From the NCBI GenBank assembly GCA_012103505.1, contig WLWP01000002.1, positions 1 to 64,000 of the forward strand: a DNA stretch of 64,000 nt, in the 5' to 3' direction. Below, one piece after another: positions 32,665-40,960 of this stretch (position 1 is the stretch's first letter; each line of letters begins with the position of its first letter). The position numbers and the translations under genes are program-made. The notes under the pieces were generated by a model. The model did no database searches. It was not told the DNA's origin and was given only the letters and a program-made list of their open reading frames with translations. The stretch comes from Pseudomonadales bacterium. GTDB taxonomy: Bacteria > Pseudomonadota > Gammaproteobacteria > Pseudomonadales > Azotimanducaceae.

Positions 32665-33957
32665 ATGATCAAACAAATATCTTGTCGCTTAGCGATTCTT
32701 GTCGTGTCGATAAGCTTGACCACCACCGCACACTCAGCAGAAATCGACCTTCAAGCGTTGTATGACCTCGTGCAGGCGCAAGGCAAGGAAATCGCCAATC
32801 TGAAAGCAGAGCTTGCGAACACAAAGCAAGAGTTAGCCGGAACGGTGTCAGACGTCAAAGTGACCGAAGAGCGCCTCGAAAGCACCGTGGCGTTTGTTGA
32901 AGACCAGACCTCTGGTAGTACAACAGGCAGTTGGTGGGACCGAACCAGCTTAGGCGGCTACGGGGAAATCCATTACAACGATATTGATGCTGACGACAGC
33001 GGCCGCAGCCAAAAAGAAACCGACATCCACCGCTACGTCTTATTCGTAAACCACGAATTTAATGATCGCGTCCGTTTTTACTCCGAGTTCGAGATCGAAC
33101 ACGGTTTGGTCAAAGACACCGCAGACGGCAGCAACGGTGGCGAGGTCGAAATCGAACAGGCTTATATCGAGATGGACCTCAATCAGAACCACCAAGCCAA
33201 AGCCGGTCTCTTCTTAGTACCCGTTGGCATTCTGAACGAAACGCACGAACCACCCACTTTTTACGGGGTTGAACGCAACTCCATTGAAAACATTATCCTC
33301 CCCGCCACTTGGTGGGAAAACGGTGCAGCAGTCAGTGGCCAGTACGAGAATGGTGTGTCCTGGGACTTCGCCATCCACTCTGGACTAGAGGTGCCAACAG
33401 CTGGCGGCAGTACCTATCGAATCCGCAGCGGTCGACAAAAGTCCTCAAACGCCAGCGCAGAAGATCTGGCCTACACCGGACGCGTGCAGTACAGCGGCAT
33501 TCCTGGCTTGCAGCTCGCCGCATCCTACCAACATCAATCTGATCTCAGTCAAATGAGCGGCGATGGGTTAGATGAAGCCAATCTGCTGTCCGCCCACGCC
33601 ATTTACAACAACGGTGGCTTCCAGCTCCGTGCACTCTGGGCCGAGTGGGACATTGACGGCTCCCTAGCGAACCTTGCTGGGGCGGATGATCAATCTGGCT
33701 GGTACATAGAACCTTCCTATCGCTTCACCACACCCGAAATTGACCTGCTCAAAGAGGTCGGTGTCTACACACGCTTCGAAAATGTTGAAGGATTTCGTAG
33801 CCAAGATCAGTTCGAGCAGTGGGAAATCGGTATGAACTTTTGGCCGACTGACAACGTGGTGTTCAAAATCGACTACCGAGACCGCGAGCACGACCTAACC
33901 GGCGCCTCCGGAAGGGACTTTAAGGCCATCGATTTGGGCGTTGGATTCCAATTTTAG
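32665..33957 (+). CDS. Outer-membrane porin (OprO/OprP-like)
   Basis: 430 residues. I chose the ATG at 32665 because a signal peptide starts there (IKQISCRLAILVVSISLTTTAHSAE); an upstream TTG is unnecessary. A short coiled coil (about 32-70, KEIANLKAELANTKQELAG) is followed by a beta-barrel with alternating hydrophobic residues: LGGYGEIHYNDIDADD, HRYVLFVNHEFNDRVRFYSE, QAYIEMDLNQNHQAKAGLFL and a C-terminal FKAIDLGVGFQF ending in Phe, the usual barrel signature. It is preceded by a Fur-box-like site and lies between feoB and an FMN-binding gene, so it probably admits iron compounds. Phosphate selectivity is not implied. Confidence 0.85.
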   Translation: MIKQISCRLAILVVSISLTTTAHSAEIDLQALYDLVQAQGKEIANLKAELANTKQELAGTVSDVKVTEERLESTVAFVEDQTSGSTTGSWWDRTSLGGYGEIHYNDIDADDSGRSQKETDIHRYVLFVNHEFNDRVRFYSEFEIEHGLVKDTADGSNGGEVEIEQAYIEMDLNQNHQAKAGLFLVPVGILNETHEPPTFYGVERNSIENIILPATWWENGAAVSGQYENGVSWDFAIHSGLEVPTAGGSTYRIRSGRQKSSNASAEDLAYTGRVQYSGIPGLQLAASYQHQSDLSQMSGDGLDEANLLSAHAIYNNGGFQLRALWAEWDIDGSLANLAGADDQSGWYIEPSYRFTTPEIDLLKEVGVYTRFENVEGFRSQDQFEQWEIGMNFWPTDNVVFKIDYRDREHDLTGASGRDFKAIDLGVGFQF

Positions 33958-33996
33958 GCCTTCTATTTTGCAAATTATGTGGCACTATACGTATAT

Positions 33997-34015
33997 GCAA
34001 ATGAGAATGATTTTC
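33997..34015 (+). promoter_or_regulatory. Candidate Fur box at the start of the FMN-binding gene
   Basis: GCAAATGAGAATGATTTTC matches the 19-bp Fur consensus at about 14 positions, the best of the three sites. It overlaps the likely start codons (ATG at 33995, 34001, 34007), so Fur would bind at the start of the gene. A short or leaderless transcript is possible; TTGCAA (33968-33973) and GTATAT (33991-33996) could be promoter hexamers. Confidence 0.5.
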
Positions 34016-34543
34016 GGCATCATTTCGGTCTTTATCTCCAGTCAGCTTTGGGCTGGGGATGCGACCCATGTCGTCTATCAAGCGCCAGAACAATATGTGA
34101 GCGAGACCTTTGCCAACACATTGCCCGCCTCAAGCACCTTGTGGCCAGATGCGACCCTACGCCAAGACTTGGCCGCGGTACTTGGACACAAGCCCAGCCT
34201 GCGTTTCAAATACTGGGGTGCAGACAACAAAACCGTTTGGATACTTGACGAAATTGGCAAAGATCGCCCAATAACCGCAGGGATTGTGATTGACCAAGGC
34301 CAGATCGAGGATGTCCGCGTTTTGGTCTTTAGAGAGAGTCGTGGTTGGGAGATCAAGCATGACTTTTTCACCCGACAGTTTTCGCGCCTTTTCCTCGATG
34401 AGGATCATGATCTCAGTGGACGAATCGACAACATCACAGGTGCCACACTGTCCGTAAAGGCGATGACGCGCATGGCGCAAGCAGCGCTCCTGCTGCATGA
34501 ACACGCCCAAAAAGAAGAATACGGCCTCGCCCACGCCCGGTAG
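34001..34543 (+). CDS. Exported FMN-binding domain protein
   Basis: About 180 residues from the ATG at 34001, the codon that starts a clean signal peptide (RMIFGIISVFISSQLWAGD). The C-terminal half is an FMN_bind domain (PF04205): GIVIDQGQIEDVRVLVFRES, then GRIDNITGATLSVKAM. TGATLS fits the [S/T]GA[S/T]x[S/T] flavinylation motif, in which ApbE attaches FMN to the last Thr/Ser; here that residue is Ser. It is therefore a periplasmic flavoprotein electron carrier. Its 3' end overlaps the PepSY-type gene by 47 bases, and a Fur-box-like site covers its start. No apbE gene is in the window. Confidence 0.75.
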   Translation: MRMIFGIISVFISSQLWAGDATHVVYQAPEQYVSETFANTLPASSTLWPDATLRQDLAAVLGHKPSLRFKYWGADNKTVWILDEIGKDRPITAGIVIDQGQIEDVRVLVFRESRGWEIKHDFFTRQFSRLFLDEDHDLSGRIDNITGATLSVKAMTRMAQAALLLHEHAQKEEYGLAHAR

Positions 34544-35234
34544 GCGCAACCGCGCCTTTCACAAAGTCACCGGACTTTGCCTGATCCTGCCCGTTCTCTT
34601 ACTCGTTATCACCGGTATTCCCCTTGAACTTTCGAGCCAGCCCAAACTCGGCTCCACAGGGGTACCGTTTACATGGGTCCACGAAGCCTATGGTGTCGAT
34701 TTACCGAGGGAAGCCCTTGTTCAAGGCGGCGTTATACAGTTAGGCGATCTGTTTTTGGTCGGGGAAAGTAAGCGTAGCGTTCGTGCCAATGGACAATTCC
34801 TAGCCGCTTATGCACAACCAGAATTCACGATGATTCTGACCGATCGGGAGTGGCTACTAGTGGCCGTTGACCCCGGTATAACCGTAGACCGCGGTGGCTA
34901 CCCAGACTCGATAACCCGAGCAGGTTTCGGTGCAGGGATACCCATGATTGAAACTGCGACAGGGCCACTGAGTTCAACGGACTATGGGGCTTCGTGGCAT
35001 CCGGCTTTGGCAACGGTCGAGGCTTGGCCTCAACCCACTCTGATTCGAACCGACGATGTGGTCCGTACCGCCTATGGCGCCTCAGTGGTTAACTGGGAGC
35101 GATGGTTACAAGACTTACACAGCGGTCGTTTTTTCGGACAGATCGGTATCTGGATCATGACCGCAGCAGGCATCGCCTTTGTGATGTTGGCAATTTCTGG
35201 ATTTCTACTGTGGTTTCGAACCCTCCGACGCTAG
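34497..35234 (+). CDS. PepSY-associated two-TM membrane protein, putative electron carrier
   Basis: 245 residues. TM1 (about 25-45, GLCLILPVLLLVITGIPLEL) is preceded by RNRAFHKVTG. A periplasmic loop of about 170 residues is followed by the typical WLQDLHSGRFFG block and TM2 (IGIWIMTAAGIAFVMLAISGFLLWF). The histidines next to the two helices (FHK and DLHSG) are the usual candidates for heme b in PepSY membrane proteins. With the FMN-binding protein it probably makes a membrane-to-periplasm electron path for ferric reduction. It overlaps the preceding gene by 47 bases and the convergent DUF4920 gene by 4. Confidence 0.75.
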   Translation: MNTPKKKNTASPTPGRRNRAFHKVTGLCLILPVLLLVITGIPLELSSQPKLGSTGVPFTWVHEAYGVDLPREALVQGGVIQLGDLFLVGESKRSVRANGQFLAAYAQPEFTMILTDREWLLVAVDPGITVDRGGYPDSITRAGFGAGIPMIETATGPLSSTDYGASWHPALATVEAWPQPTLIRTDDVVRTAYGASVVNWERWLQDLHSGRFFGQIGIWIMTAAGIAFVMLAISGFLLWFRTLRR

Positions 35235-35716
35235 CCGCTCACTCCAGGCAGGCTGGCCACCTCAGCACCGTCTCCTTCGATTTGGTAGACAGTTAATGGA
35301 CCAGTAACGCTCTGCGGATCAAAAGTCTCACCCTTTTCCGCAGCGAGATGAGCAAGCCAACTGCGGGCTCGAGATTCAGACATTTCGTGACGGCGCAGTA
35401 CGCCTTCCGCCACAATTTCTTTACCCTTAGCACTTGCCGGGAATACGATGACGTCGTCCTTCACCTTAAAACGCATCGTGGTGCTCGATTGCGCGTCCAA
35501 AATCTCGACCCAACACCCCTTCATCGGACAAACATCGTTCACCAATCCCACCACCTTGACCGGTTGATCCACATAGGCGTCCGGATTTAGCGTCAATTCT
35601 CCCACCCGCACTGCAACTGCGTCAGATAGCCCCTTGCCGTACTGGTCTGCCGCAAAACCAGGACCGGAAATGGTCAGCAAACAGGCGACAAGGGCTATTT
35701 TCAGTGTATGGTTCAT
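35231..35716 (-). CDS. DUF4920 exported protein
   Basis: 161 residues with a signal peptide (1-22, ending GFAAD). The DUF4920 core (about 38-130) contains GLVNDVCPMKGCWVEI, a CxxxxC pair that could bind a metal or form a disulfide, then FKVKDDVIVFPASAKGKEIVAEG. The family is of unknown function, often near redox or metal genes. The ATG at 35716 has a strong GAGGAGG site. It is convergent with the PepSY gene, so it is not part of that operon. Confidence 0.85.
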   Translation of the reverse strand: MNHTLKIALVACLLTISGPGFAADQYGKGLSDAVAVRVGELTLNPDAYVDQPVKVVGLVNDVCPMKGCWVEILDAQSSTTMRFKVKDDVIVFPASAKGKEIVAEGVLRRHEMSESRARSWLAHLAAEKGETFDPQSVTGPLTVYQIEGDGAEVASLPGVSG

Positions 35717-35819
35717 ATCGACCTCCTCATTAACCTACAATGTAAAACTATTGCGCCTAGCGCAAACTTTTTCGCAAACTCCCACGACTCTCAATGTAAC
35801 CCGGAAATAATTCAAATAA

Positions 35820-36368
35820 ATGCTCGGTACGGTGACAGATGAAGACCTTGTAGCCAAAGCGCTGAAGGGCTCAAACAGTGCTTGGACGAAGTTAGTCAAG
35901 AGGTACGAAAAACGAGTGTATAACTACGCATTGAGAATGGTAGGGCATCCTGACGACGCATTTGACCTAATGCAGGAAGTGTTCGTTGGTGTGCATCGAA
36001 ATCTCGCTGGATTTAGAGGCGACGGCGCTTTTCCTGCGTGGCTATTTCGTATCGCCAATTTTCGCTGCACCGACTACTTGCGACGTAGACGTCAGACTGA
36101 GGAATATGACGATCAACGCGCATTTGCAAACGGAGCACAGGGACCTGAAGAACAAGCTTTCACCACACATACTAACGAGCAAATCGCCGGTGCACTTGCC
36201 AAACTACCGAATGATCAACGCCAAGTTGTGGAACTGAAATTCTTCCAACACTTCACTTTTGAAGATATCGCTGGGCAGCTAGGCATTTCGCCGAATACAG
36301 CAAAAACAAGACTCTATAGCGCCCTTAAAAAACTAAAACAACATGAGGAACTTCGAGATGCTCTGTGA
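35820..36368 (+). CDS. ECF-family RNA polymerase sigma factor (RpoE-like)
   Basis: 182 residues. Region 2 (YEKRVYNYALRMVGHPDDAFDLMQEVFVGVHRNL, FPAWLFRIANFRCTDYLRRRRQ) and region 4 (KLPNDQRQVVELKFFQHFTFEDIAGQLGISPNTAKTRLYSAL) are complete. It directs RNA polymerase to a small set of stress promoters. It overlaps the anti-sigma gene by 11 bases, the classic layout for a sigma factor and its regulator. The start ATG at 35820 has only a weak GGAA site. Confidence 0.93.
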   Translation: MLGTVTDEDLVAKALKGSNSAWTKLVKRYEKRVYNYALRMVGHPDDAFDLMQEVFVGVHRNLAGFRGDGAFPAWLFRIANFRCTDYLRRRRQTEEYDDQRAFANGAQGPEEQAFTTHTNEQIAGALAKLPNDQRQVVELKFFQHFTFEDIAGQLGISPNTAKTRLYSALKKLKQHEELRDAL

Positions 36369-36999
36369 AGAAGCAAACTCGCAATTAGTGGAATACGCAG
36401 AGGGAGCGTTGCCACCAGTCGAACATACTGCGGTTGAAAAACACTTACATGCATGTGTTACCTGCCAGTCAGACTATGCGACTATCACCGACCTCCAGTC
36501 CATGTCGATCAACTGGGACGACGAACAACCACCCGCTTGGCAAATTCCCGAACTCCAGCATGAGAATCCAGCCACCGATTGGCTCAACGGTTTCCGCAAC
36601 TGGTTTCCAACGTTTGCCAGCGCAACGGCACTCGTCTTCGTGAGCGTAATGTATTTGACCAGCTCAGACACAAACGGCACATTACCAAGCGGCCAACAGG
36701 TGGCTGATTTGGGTACCTTGCCGGAGCTCCCTCAAGCACAGCAAGCTGCATTTGTTGATACTGTTCTGCAGACCAGTCGAGAACAGCGTCAGGAAGAGTT
36801 CTCAGCCTTACTCGAATACATCACTGCGGAAATGAATCGCCGATCGATCGAAACAGAAGACTCTATGCGCTTCATTCTGTCCTCTCAGATTGAGGGACAA
36901 AAAGAACTCGATCAGCTGTATCAACAAATCGAAAACTTGGCTGACACCAACACGACAACGCCGCCACCCAGCGAGTCAGAACAAGGGGTGCAGTACTGA
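36358..36999 (+). CDS. Anti-sigma factor with zinc-finger (HC2) domain and one TM
   Basis: 213 residues. I chose the ATG at 36358 because AGGAAC lies 8 bases before it. Residues about 1-40 hold the zf-HC2/ZAS motif (MLCEEANSQLVEYAEG... HLHACVTC), the sigma-binding zinc domain. A TM at about 84-100 (FASATALVFVSVMYL) follows, then a periplasmic coiled helix (about 130-200, Gln/Glu-rich). It would hold the sigma factor at the membrane. The stop overlaps the next ATG (TGATG). No known family was recognised for the periplasmic part. Confidence 0.85.
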   Translation: MLCEEANSQLVEYAEGALPPVEHTAVEKHLHACVTCQSDYATITDLQSMSINWDDEQPPAWQIPELQHENPATDWLNGFRNWFPTFASATALVFVSVMYLTSSDTNGTLPSGQQVADLGTLPELPQAQQAAFVDTVLQTSREQRQEEFSALLEYITAEMNRRSIETEDSMRFILSSQIEGQKELDQLYQQIENLADTNTTTPPPSESEQGVQY

Positions 37000-37862
37000 T
37001 GAACGGCGCAAGTCTATTTGTTGCAGCACTTCTCTCAGTCGGTCTCCTAACAACGCCGGTCAGTGCGCGAGAGATTTCTGATCTCAACAATATCCAACGG
37101 GAGACCCGCATTGTCTCCGACGTCATCCGAGCCGCATTGCGGGATCAGCTACGCCGCGATGTGAGAGTCACATCTCTATCCGCTGAATACCTAGCTCGCC
37201 AAGGTGTGTTGGTTTCCATCACACTAAACACACCCTGGATAAAAATAGGCGAGGAAGGCGAACCCTCTTTCGACTTCCACGGCAACGTAACGATGGTCGA
37301 AATCCCAGAAATGGTGACCAATATCTTGCAGGATCTACAGATCCACATCCCACCTTTCGAACCTGAATCTATTGAAGATCTGAAGGCACTGCGTGAAGAG
37401 CAACGCGAACTTAGAAGAGATGCCCGCGAGCTGAGATCGGACCTACGCGAGAAACGTCGAGAACTCGTTCGTCGAGACGACGACGACGACGAGCTCAATG
37501 AGCGCGTCGCAATTTTGGAAGCTGAACTCGCAACAGTCGAATCACAGTTCAACGAGTTGTCCGCAGAGATCGACGCGACCTATCAAGAGCTGAAAGCCCC
37601 GACGACGCCCTCGATCTCGACCACACAGGCTGTAAACAACAAACGAGAGCCGATTGATCTAGCCATGATTGTCGCGCAAACGGCTTGCGACTACGGAGAC
37701 ACTCTAAAGTCACTTAACTCAGACGAATACCTAACATTCTCTCTTCGCCGCGGAAAAACTACAGAGTATTTCGCGTTCGAGATGAACCATGTACGTCAAT
37801 GCAGCGGCGATGAACGGCGGGTCGAACGACTGCTTGACCTAGCATATCGATACGAGGGCTAG
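36999..37862 (+). CDS. Exported coiled-coil protein of unknown function
   Basis: 287 residues with a signal peptide (1-23, LLSVGLLTTPVSARE). A folded region (about 30-120) is followed by a long charged coiled coil (about 125-195; ALREEQRELRRDARELRSDL and an RRDDDDDELNERV acidic run), then a C-terminal region ending in CSGDERRVERLLDLAYRYEG. It is the third gene of the sigma/anti-sigma operon, joined by a TGATG overlap. It probably acts in the periplasm as the sensor or target of that stress pathway, an inference from position. Confidence 0.7.
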   Translation: MNGASLFVAALLSVGLLTTPVSAREISDLNNIQRETRIVSDVIRAALRDQLRRDVRVTSLSAEYLARQGVLVSITLNTPWIKIGEEGEPSFDFHGNVTMVEIPEMVTNILQDLQIHIPPFEPESIEDLKALREEQRELRRDARELRSDLREKRRELVRRDDDDDELNERVAILEAELATVESQFNELSAEIDATYQELKAPTTPSISTTQAVNNKREPIDLAMIVAQTACDYGDTLKSLNSDEYLTFSLRRGKTTEYFAFEMNHVRQCSGDERRVERLLDLAYRYEG

Positions 37863-37884
37863 ATCTAACTAGATTCTCTGTTCG

Positions 37885-38304
37885 TTAGGAGGCGTTAATC
37901 ACCGGCGGATCGCGCTCAAACTGTGGCGCGTCGTCACCGATCACTTCCCAAGACCCTTTACTGCCGACAAAAATATGCTCAACCACCTTGATCTCGGGAT
38001 GCTCATCAAGGGACCCGATCGGAATCCACACCAACTTATTGTCTGGCGTCTGCATCGGCAACGGGCTGCCACAATTACCACAGAAGGTGGTAGACCAGCC
38101 GTCAGGCATTTCATATCGGTGCACTAAATCTTCACCGGCTTCCCACTGAAACCGTTTAGCGGCTGCCATAACAACACCGTTCGAATTGACTCCAGATACC
38201 TTCCGGCACTTCGAACAGTGGCACTGGCCGATATCGCTAATCCGTCCATCGACGGAATAGCCCACACCGCCACAAAGACAAGATCCCCGAACCGGGCTAC
38301 TCAT
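37885..38304 (-). CDS. GFA/CENP-V family zinc protein
   Basis: 139 residues from the ATG at 38304, which overlaps the stop of the preceding gene (38297-38299). Zinc ligands: CLCGGVGY, CHCSKCRKVSG and FCGNCGSPLP, the pattern of the glutathione-dependent formaldehyde-activating enzyme family (PF04828). The fold binds two zinc ions; whether it acts on S-hydroxymethylglutathione is unknown for most members. It forms an operon with the small upstream gene. Confidence 0.9.
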   Translation of the reverse strand: MSSPVRGSCLCGGVGYSVDGRISDIGQCHCSKCRKVSGVNSNGVVMAAAKRFQWEAGEDLVHRYEMPDGWSTTFCGNCGSPLPMQTPDNKLVWIPIGSLDEHPEIKVVEHIFVGSKGSWEVIGDDAPQFERDPPVINAS

Positions 38305-38551
38305 TGCTTGCCAAACTGTCACCCATCCCAGCAAAGGCTGCTAAGACGGTTTCCGCCGGAAGGCCATTGCGAACCTTTCTGACAACCACATGACAAATCG
38401 TCCCTTCGCAACGAATGGCAAACTCCACTCCAGCAGCACCGCAACAGCCTTGTTCCGCCGACACTAGCCTTTCAAGCTCAGCGCGCCGTCCTACTTCGAG
38501 CTTCCCGTAGGTCAACTCGACCAGCTGTTCATCACGCGTTACGGAACTCAA
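38297..38551 (-). CDS. Small Cys-pair protein (about 84 aa), function unknown
   Basis: A short protein with RRAELERLVSAEQGCCGAAGVEFAI, a pattern like the LxxLEQxCCPF segment of metal-related short domains in MerR-type or arsenic proteins. The CC pair may bind a thiophilic metal. The only start codon seen is a TTG at 38551 and no ribosome site is clear, so the N-terminus is uncertain; the frame is open about 75 bases further upstream without an ATG or GTG. The 8-base overlap with the GFA gene supports its reality. Confidence 0.55.
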   Translation of the reverse strand: MSSVTRDEQLVELTYGKLEVGRRAELERLVSAEQGCCGAAGVEFAIRCEGTICHVVVRKVRNGLPAETVLAAFAGMGDSLASNE

Positions 38552-38659
38552 ACCGTATTGGTTAATTTCTACCCATTCCTGAACCCGTAACTCGAGTTCC
38601 TTTTGAGTGAGCTTTCAGTACTTTTGTATCGGTTCGCTAACCATGTGAACAAACTCCTA

Positions 38660-39130
38660 TCAATTGGAAGTAACCGAGATATCGGCAAGCATGGCATCCG
38701 TCATACGCAGGAGTGCGCCCGAAAACTGATCGCGATTCACCTGCACGTGCTCAACCAAGCCCTTGTCTTCGCGCAATCTTTGCCGCATTAAACTCTTGGT
38801 ACCTTGCCAGATCTCATCATTCAGTCCGCCAGATTCAAATTGCGCGATATTGGTTTGCCATCCTCTAAGCACGGCACTATAAAACGCTTGTAGGCGGACA
38901 AATTCTGACTCTGAAATGTCATCGCCGTTTCTTCCTTTTGTGAGGAGTGCTGCAAACTCAGCATCCGAGGCGATCATGAGTTCAAGTTCGGCAAAGCCAT
39001 CTTGGAAATTGCTAGCAGTTTCTAACTGCGTCGCCGTTGTATTTTGTTGGATCTCAAACGCTAGGAAAACTATGCCAACTAAGACTCCGAAATTCGCGAG
39101 AACACTGAGCCATTTATTCAAGTTGTCCAT
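38660..39130 (-). CDS. Hypothetical single-TM membrane-anchored protein (156 aa)
   Basis: No function recognised. One TM (about 7-26, LSVLANFGVLVGIVFLAFEI) is followed by QQNTTATQLETASNFQDG and a mostly helical soluble part (LELMIASDAEFAALLTKGR; FYSAVLRGWQTNIAQFESGG). The plan resembles the proteins at 146-655 and 25168-25725. It starts 21 bases after the stop of the MerR-TPR gene, so it is probably the last gene of the ku operon. Confidence 0.65.
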   Translation of the reverse strand: MDNLNKWLSVLANFGVLVGIVFLAFEIQQNTTATQLETASNFQDGFAELELMIASDAEFAALLTKGRNGDDISESEFVRLQAFYSAVLRGWQTNIAQFESGGLNDEIWQGTKSLMRQRLREDKGLVEHVQVNRDQFSGALLRMTDAMLADISVTSN

Positions 39131-39151
39131 AGGGTGGGCTAGGACTTCTTG

Positions 39152-39976
39152 CTAAACATCATTCTCGTCGATGAGGTCGCGATACTGGCGCATATGGCGT
39201 AATGCGCTGACTTCATCGCCATTAAGTTCGCAAATACGTGCGAGATTGTAGTGCGCGTCCGGGATCCCCAACGCTTTTTCGTAGTAGTCCGAGGCTTTCT
39301 CGATTTCATCTAGCTCATCGAACACTGTGCCTAAGTTGTAATACGCAAGCTGATGTCCTGGTCTAGCTGTTAAAGCAAGCTCGTAGTGGCGCTTTGCGTG
39401 TTTCAAATTACCTTTTAGTTGGTAAAGACGGCCAAGATTAACATGTGCGTCTGCATTTTTAGGGTCCATGCGGATCGCTTCTTTGTATGCGTCCGGCGCC
39501 TTGTCGGGCTCAACTTCCTCCAAATCCAAACCGAGGTTGTACCACTCATCGCTGTTGAGCTCTGAGCCTCGGGCGGCTTCGAGTAGATGTTGTTCTGAGA
39601 GTTCTTCAACGTTGTCAGCTATTTCTTGGAAAGCGAAGTCCAAAGCTGCTTGGCCAGTTTCTACTTCCCAAACATGTTGATCGTCGCGTATCACAACGTT
39701 TGGTCCGTTGGCGTAAATGCGAACTGAACTGAGAGACTCAACCTGAGACATCTCGTCTTTCAGTTTCACAAGTGCACGGTAGGCCTTGCGGGTGCTGACT
39801 TTGGCATCGAGCAATCCTTTCACAGTTCGAAGCAGAACCACATCTTGGAAAGAGAATCGGAATTCGTCGCGCGCGCCACGGCCAGGCTGGATCAAATTAC
39901 GGCGAACGTAATGTCGAACCTGGTCTGTGTTGATGCCTATAAGATCAGCTACTTCTTTGGTAGTGTAGCCACTCAT
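39152..39976 (-). CDS. MerR-type HTH / TPR fusion regulator
   Basis: 274 residues. The N-terminus (1-75; YTTKEVADLIGINTDQVRHYVRR, RFSFQDVVLLRTVKGLLDAKV) is a MerR-like winged helix. About 130-270 are TPR repeats (EWYNLGLDLEEVEPDKAPDAYKEAI; AHVNLGRLYQLKGNLKHAKRHYE; AYYNLGTVFDELDEIEKASDYYE). It has no metal-binding cysteines, so it is not a metal sensor. It begins 21 bases after the ku stop, and so is co-directional and probably co-transcribed with ku. A regulatory or scaffold role in end joining is an inference from position. Confidence 0.85.
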   Translation of the reverse strand: MSGYTTKEVADLIGINTDQVRHYVRRNLIQPGRGARDEFRFSFQDVVLLRTVKGLLDAKVSTRKAYRALVKLKDEMSQVESLSSVRIYANGPNVVIRDDQHVWEVETGQAALDFAFQEIADNVEELSEQHLLEAARGSELNSDEWYNLGLDLEEVEPDKAPDAYKEAIRMDPKNADAHVNLGRLYQLKGNLKHAKRHYELALTARPGHQLAYYNLGTVFDELDEIEKASDYYEKALGIPDAHYNLARICELNGDEVSALRHMRQYRDLIDENDV

Positions 39977-39997
39977 CTAGATCCGGAAACCTTAGTG

Positions 39998-40876
39998 TTA
40001 TTTCGTCTTACGCCCGGATGCAGATTGTGCCTTGGTTGCGCCAGCCTTTCTACCAGCGCGTGCAGCTGTTTTACGTTTCGAGCCGGACGCAGCAGATTTT
40101 TTCTTCGTCTTGCTACCCACGGATGCTTTGAGCGCTTCCATCAGATCAACGATTTTCGCCTCGGGGGCTGCTTCCTGTGGAATCTTGATTTCCTGGCCAT
40201 CGATCTTTTGCTGGATGAGCTCAGTCATTTTCGAACGGACCACATCTTCATATTGTTCTGGCTCGAACGCTTCGTTCACGCGTTGCTCGATGATCTTAAT
40301 TGCGAGGTCTAGCTCATCGGCCTCGATGCTGGCTTCTTCGATCGGAACGTCCTCGAAAGTACGTAACTCGTCTTGGTGCTTGAGTTGCTCCATAACAAGC
40401 CCATCACCCATCGGACGAATCAACACCAAATGACTCTTGCCGCGAGTGGCATAACTCGCAAGTGCAGCACGCTCAGTTGATGCTAGCGCTTCTTTTAGTA
40501 GGTGGTAAGACCGTGATGCGCCTTTGTCTGGGCCCATGTAATAGACCTTGTCGATATAGATCCGTTCTATTTCCGCAAGCGGAACAAACTCGGCAATATC
40601 AATGGCATTGGTAGATTCGATGTTCATCGCTTTGACTTCTTCTTGCGTAAACATCACATACTGACCTTTGGCGAACTCATAGCCTTGCATGAGCTCAGAT
40701 CGCTCAACGACTTCACCGCTGCTGGCTGTCACATATTGTTGTTTAACACGTGAGCCATCTTCAGTTAAGTAGTTGAATCTTATAGCTTTTGTCGAATCGA
40801 CAGTCGAATACAGTTTGACTGGAATAGAGACCAGTCCGAATGAAATGGTGCCGGAACCAATGGCTCGTGCCGCCAT
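39998..40876 (-). CDS. ku: Bacterial Ku protein for non-homologous end joining
   Basis: 292 residues from the ATG at 40876, preceded by a good AGGAGAAGG site; an earlier frame start lacks this and would overlap ligD's region. It has the Ku core (ARAIGSGTISFGLVSIPVKLYS, FNYLTEDGSRV, VYYMGPDKGASRSYHLLKEAL, MTELIQQKIDGQEI) and a Lys/Ala-rich C-terminal tail (about 240-292). The tail is typical of Ku proteins that bind DNA beyond the ring and recruit LigD. It binds double-strand ends as a dimer. It is divergent from ligD with an 84-base gap. Confidence 0.95.
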   Translation of the reverse strand: MAARAIGSGTISFGLVSIPVKLYSTVDSTKAIRFNYLTEDGSRVKQQYVTASSGEVVERSELMQGYEFAKGQYVMFTQEEVKAMNIESTNAIDIAEFVPLAEIERIYIDKVYYMGPDKGASRSYHLLKEALASTERAALASYATRGKSHLVLIRPMGDGLVMEQLKHQDELRTFEDVPIEEASIEADELDLAIKIIEQRVNEAFEPEQYEDVVRSKMTELIQQKIDGQEIKIPQEAAPEAKIVDLMEALKASVGSKTKKKSAASGSKRKTAARAGRKAGATKAQSASGRKTK

Positions 40877-40960
40877 AACCTTCTCCTCTTGGCAGGGGGA
40901 ACGAAATATAGCGCAGGGATAAGATGTTGACAAACCTGCGTGATTGCCAAAGATCAGTGC

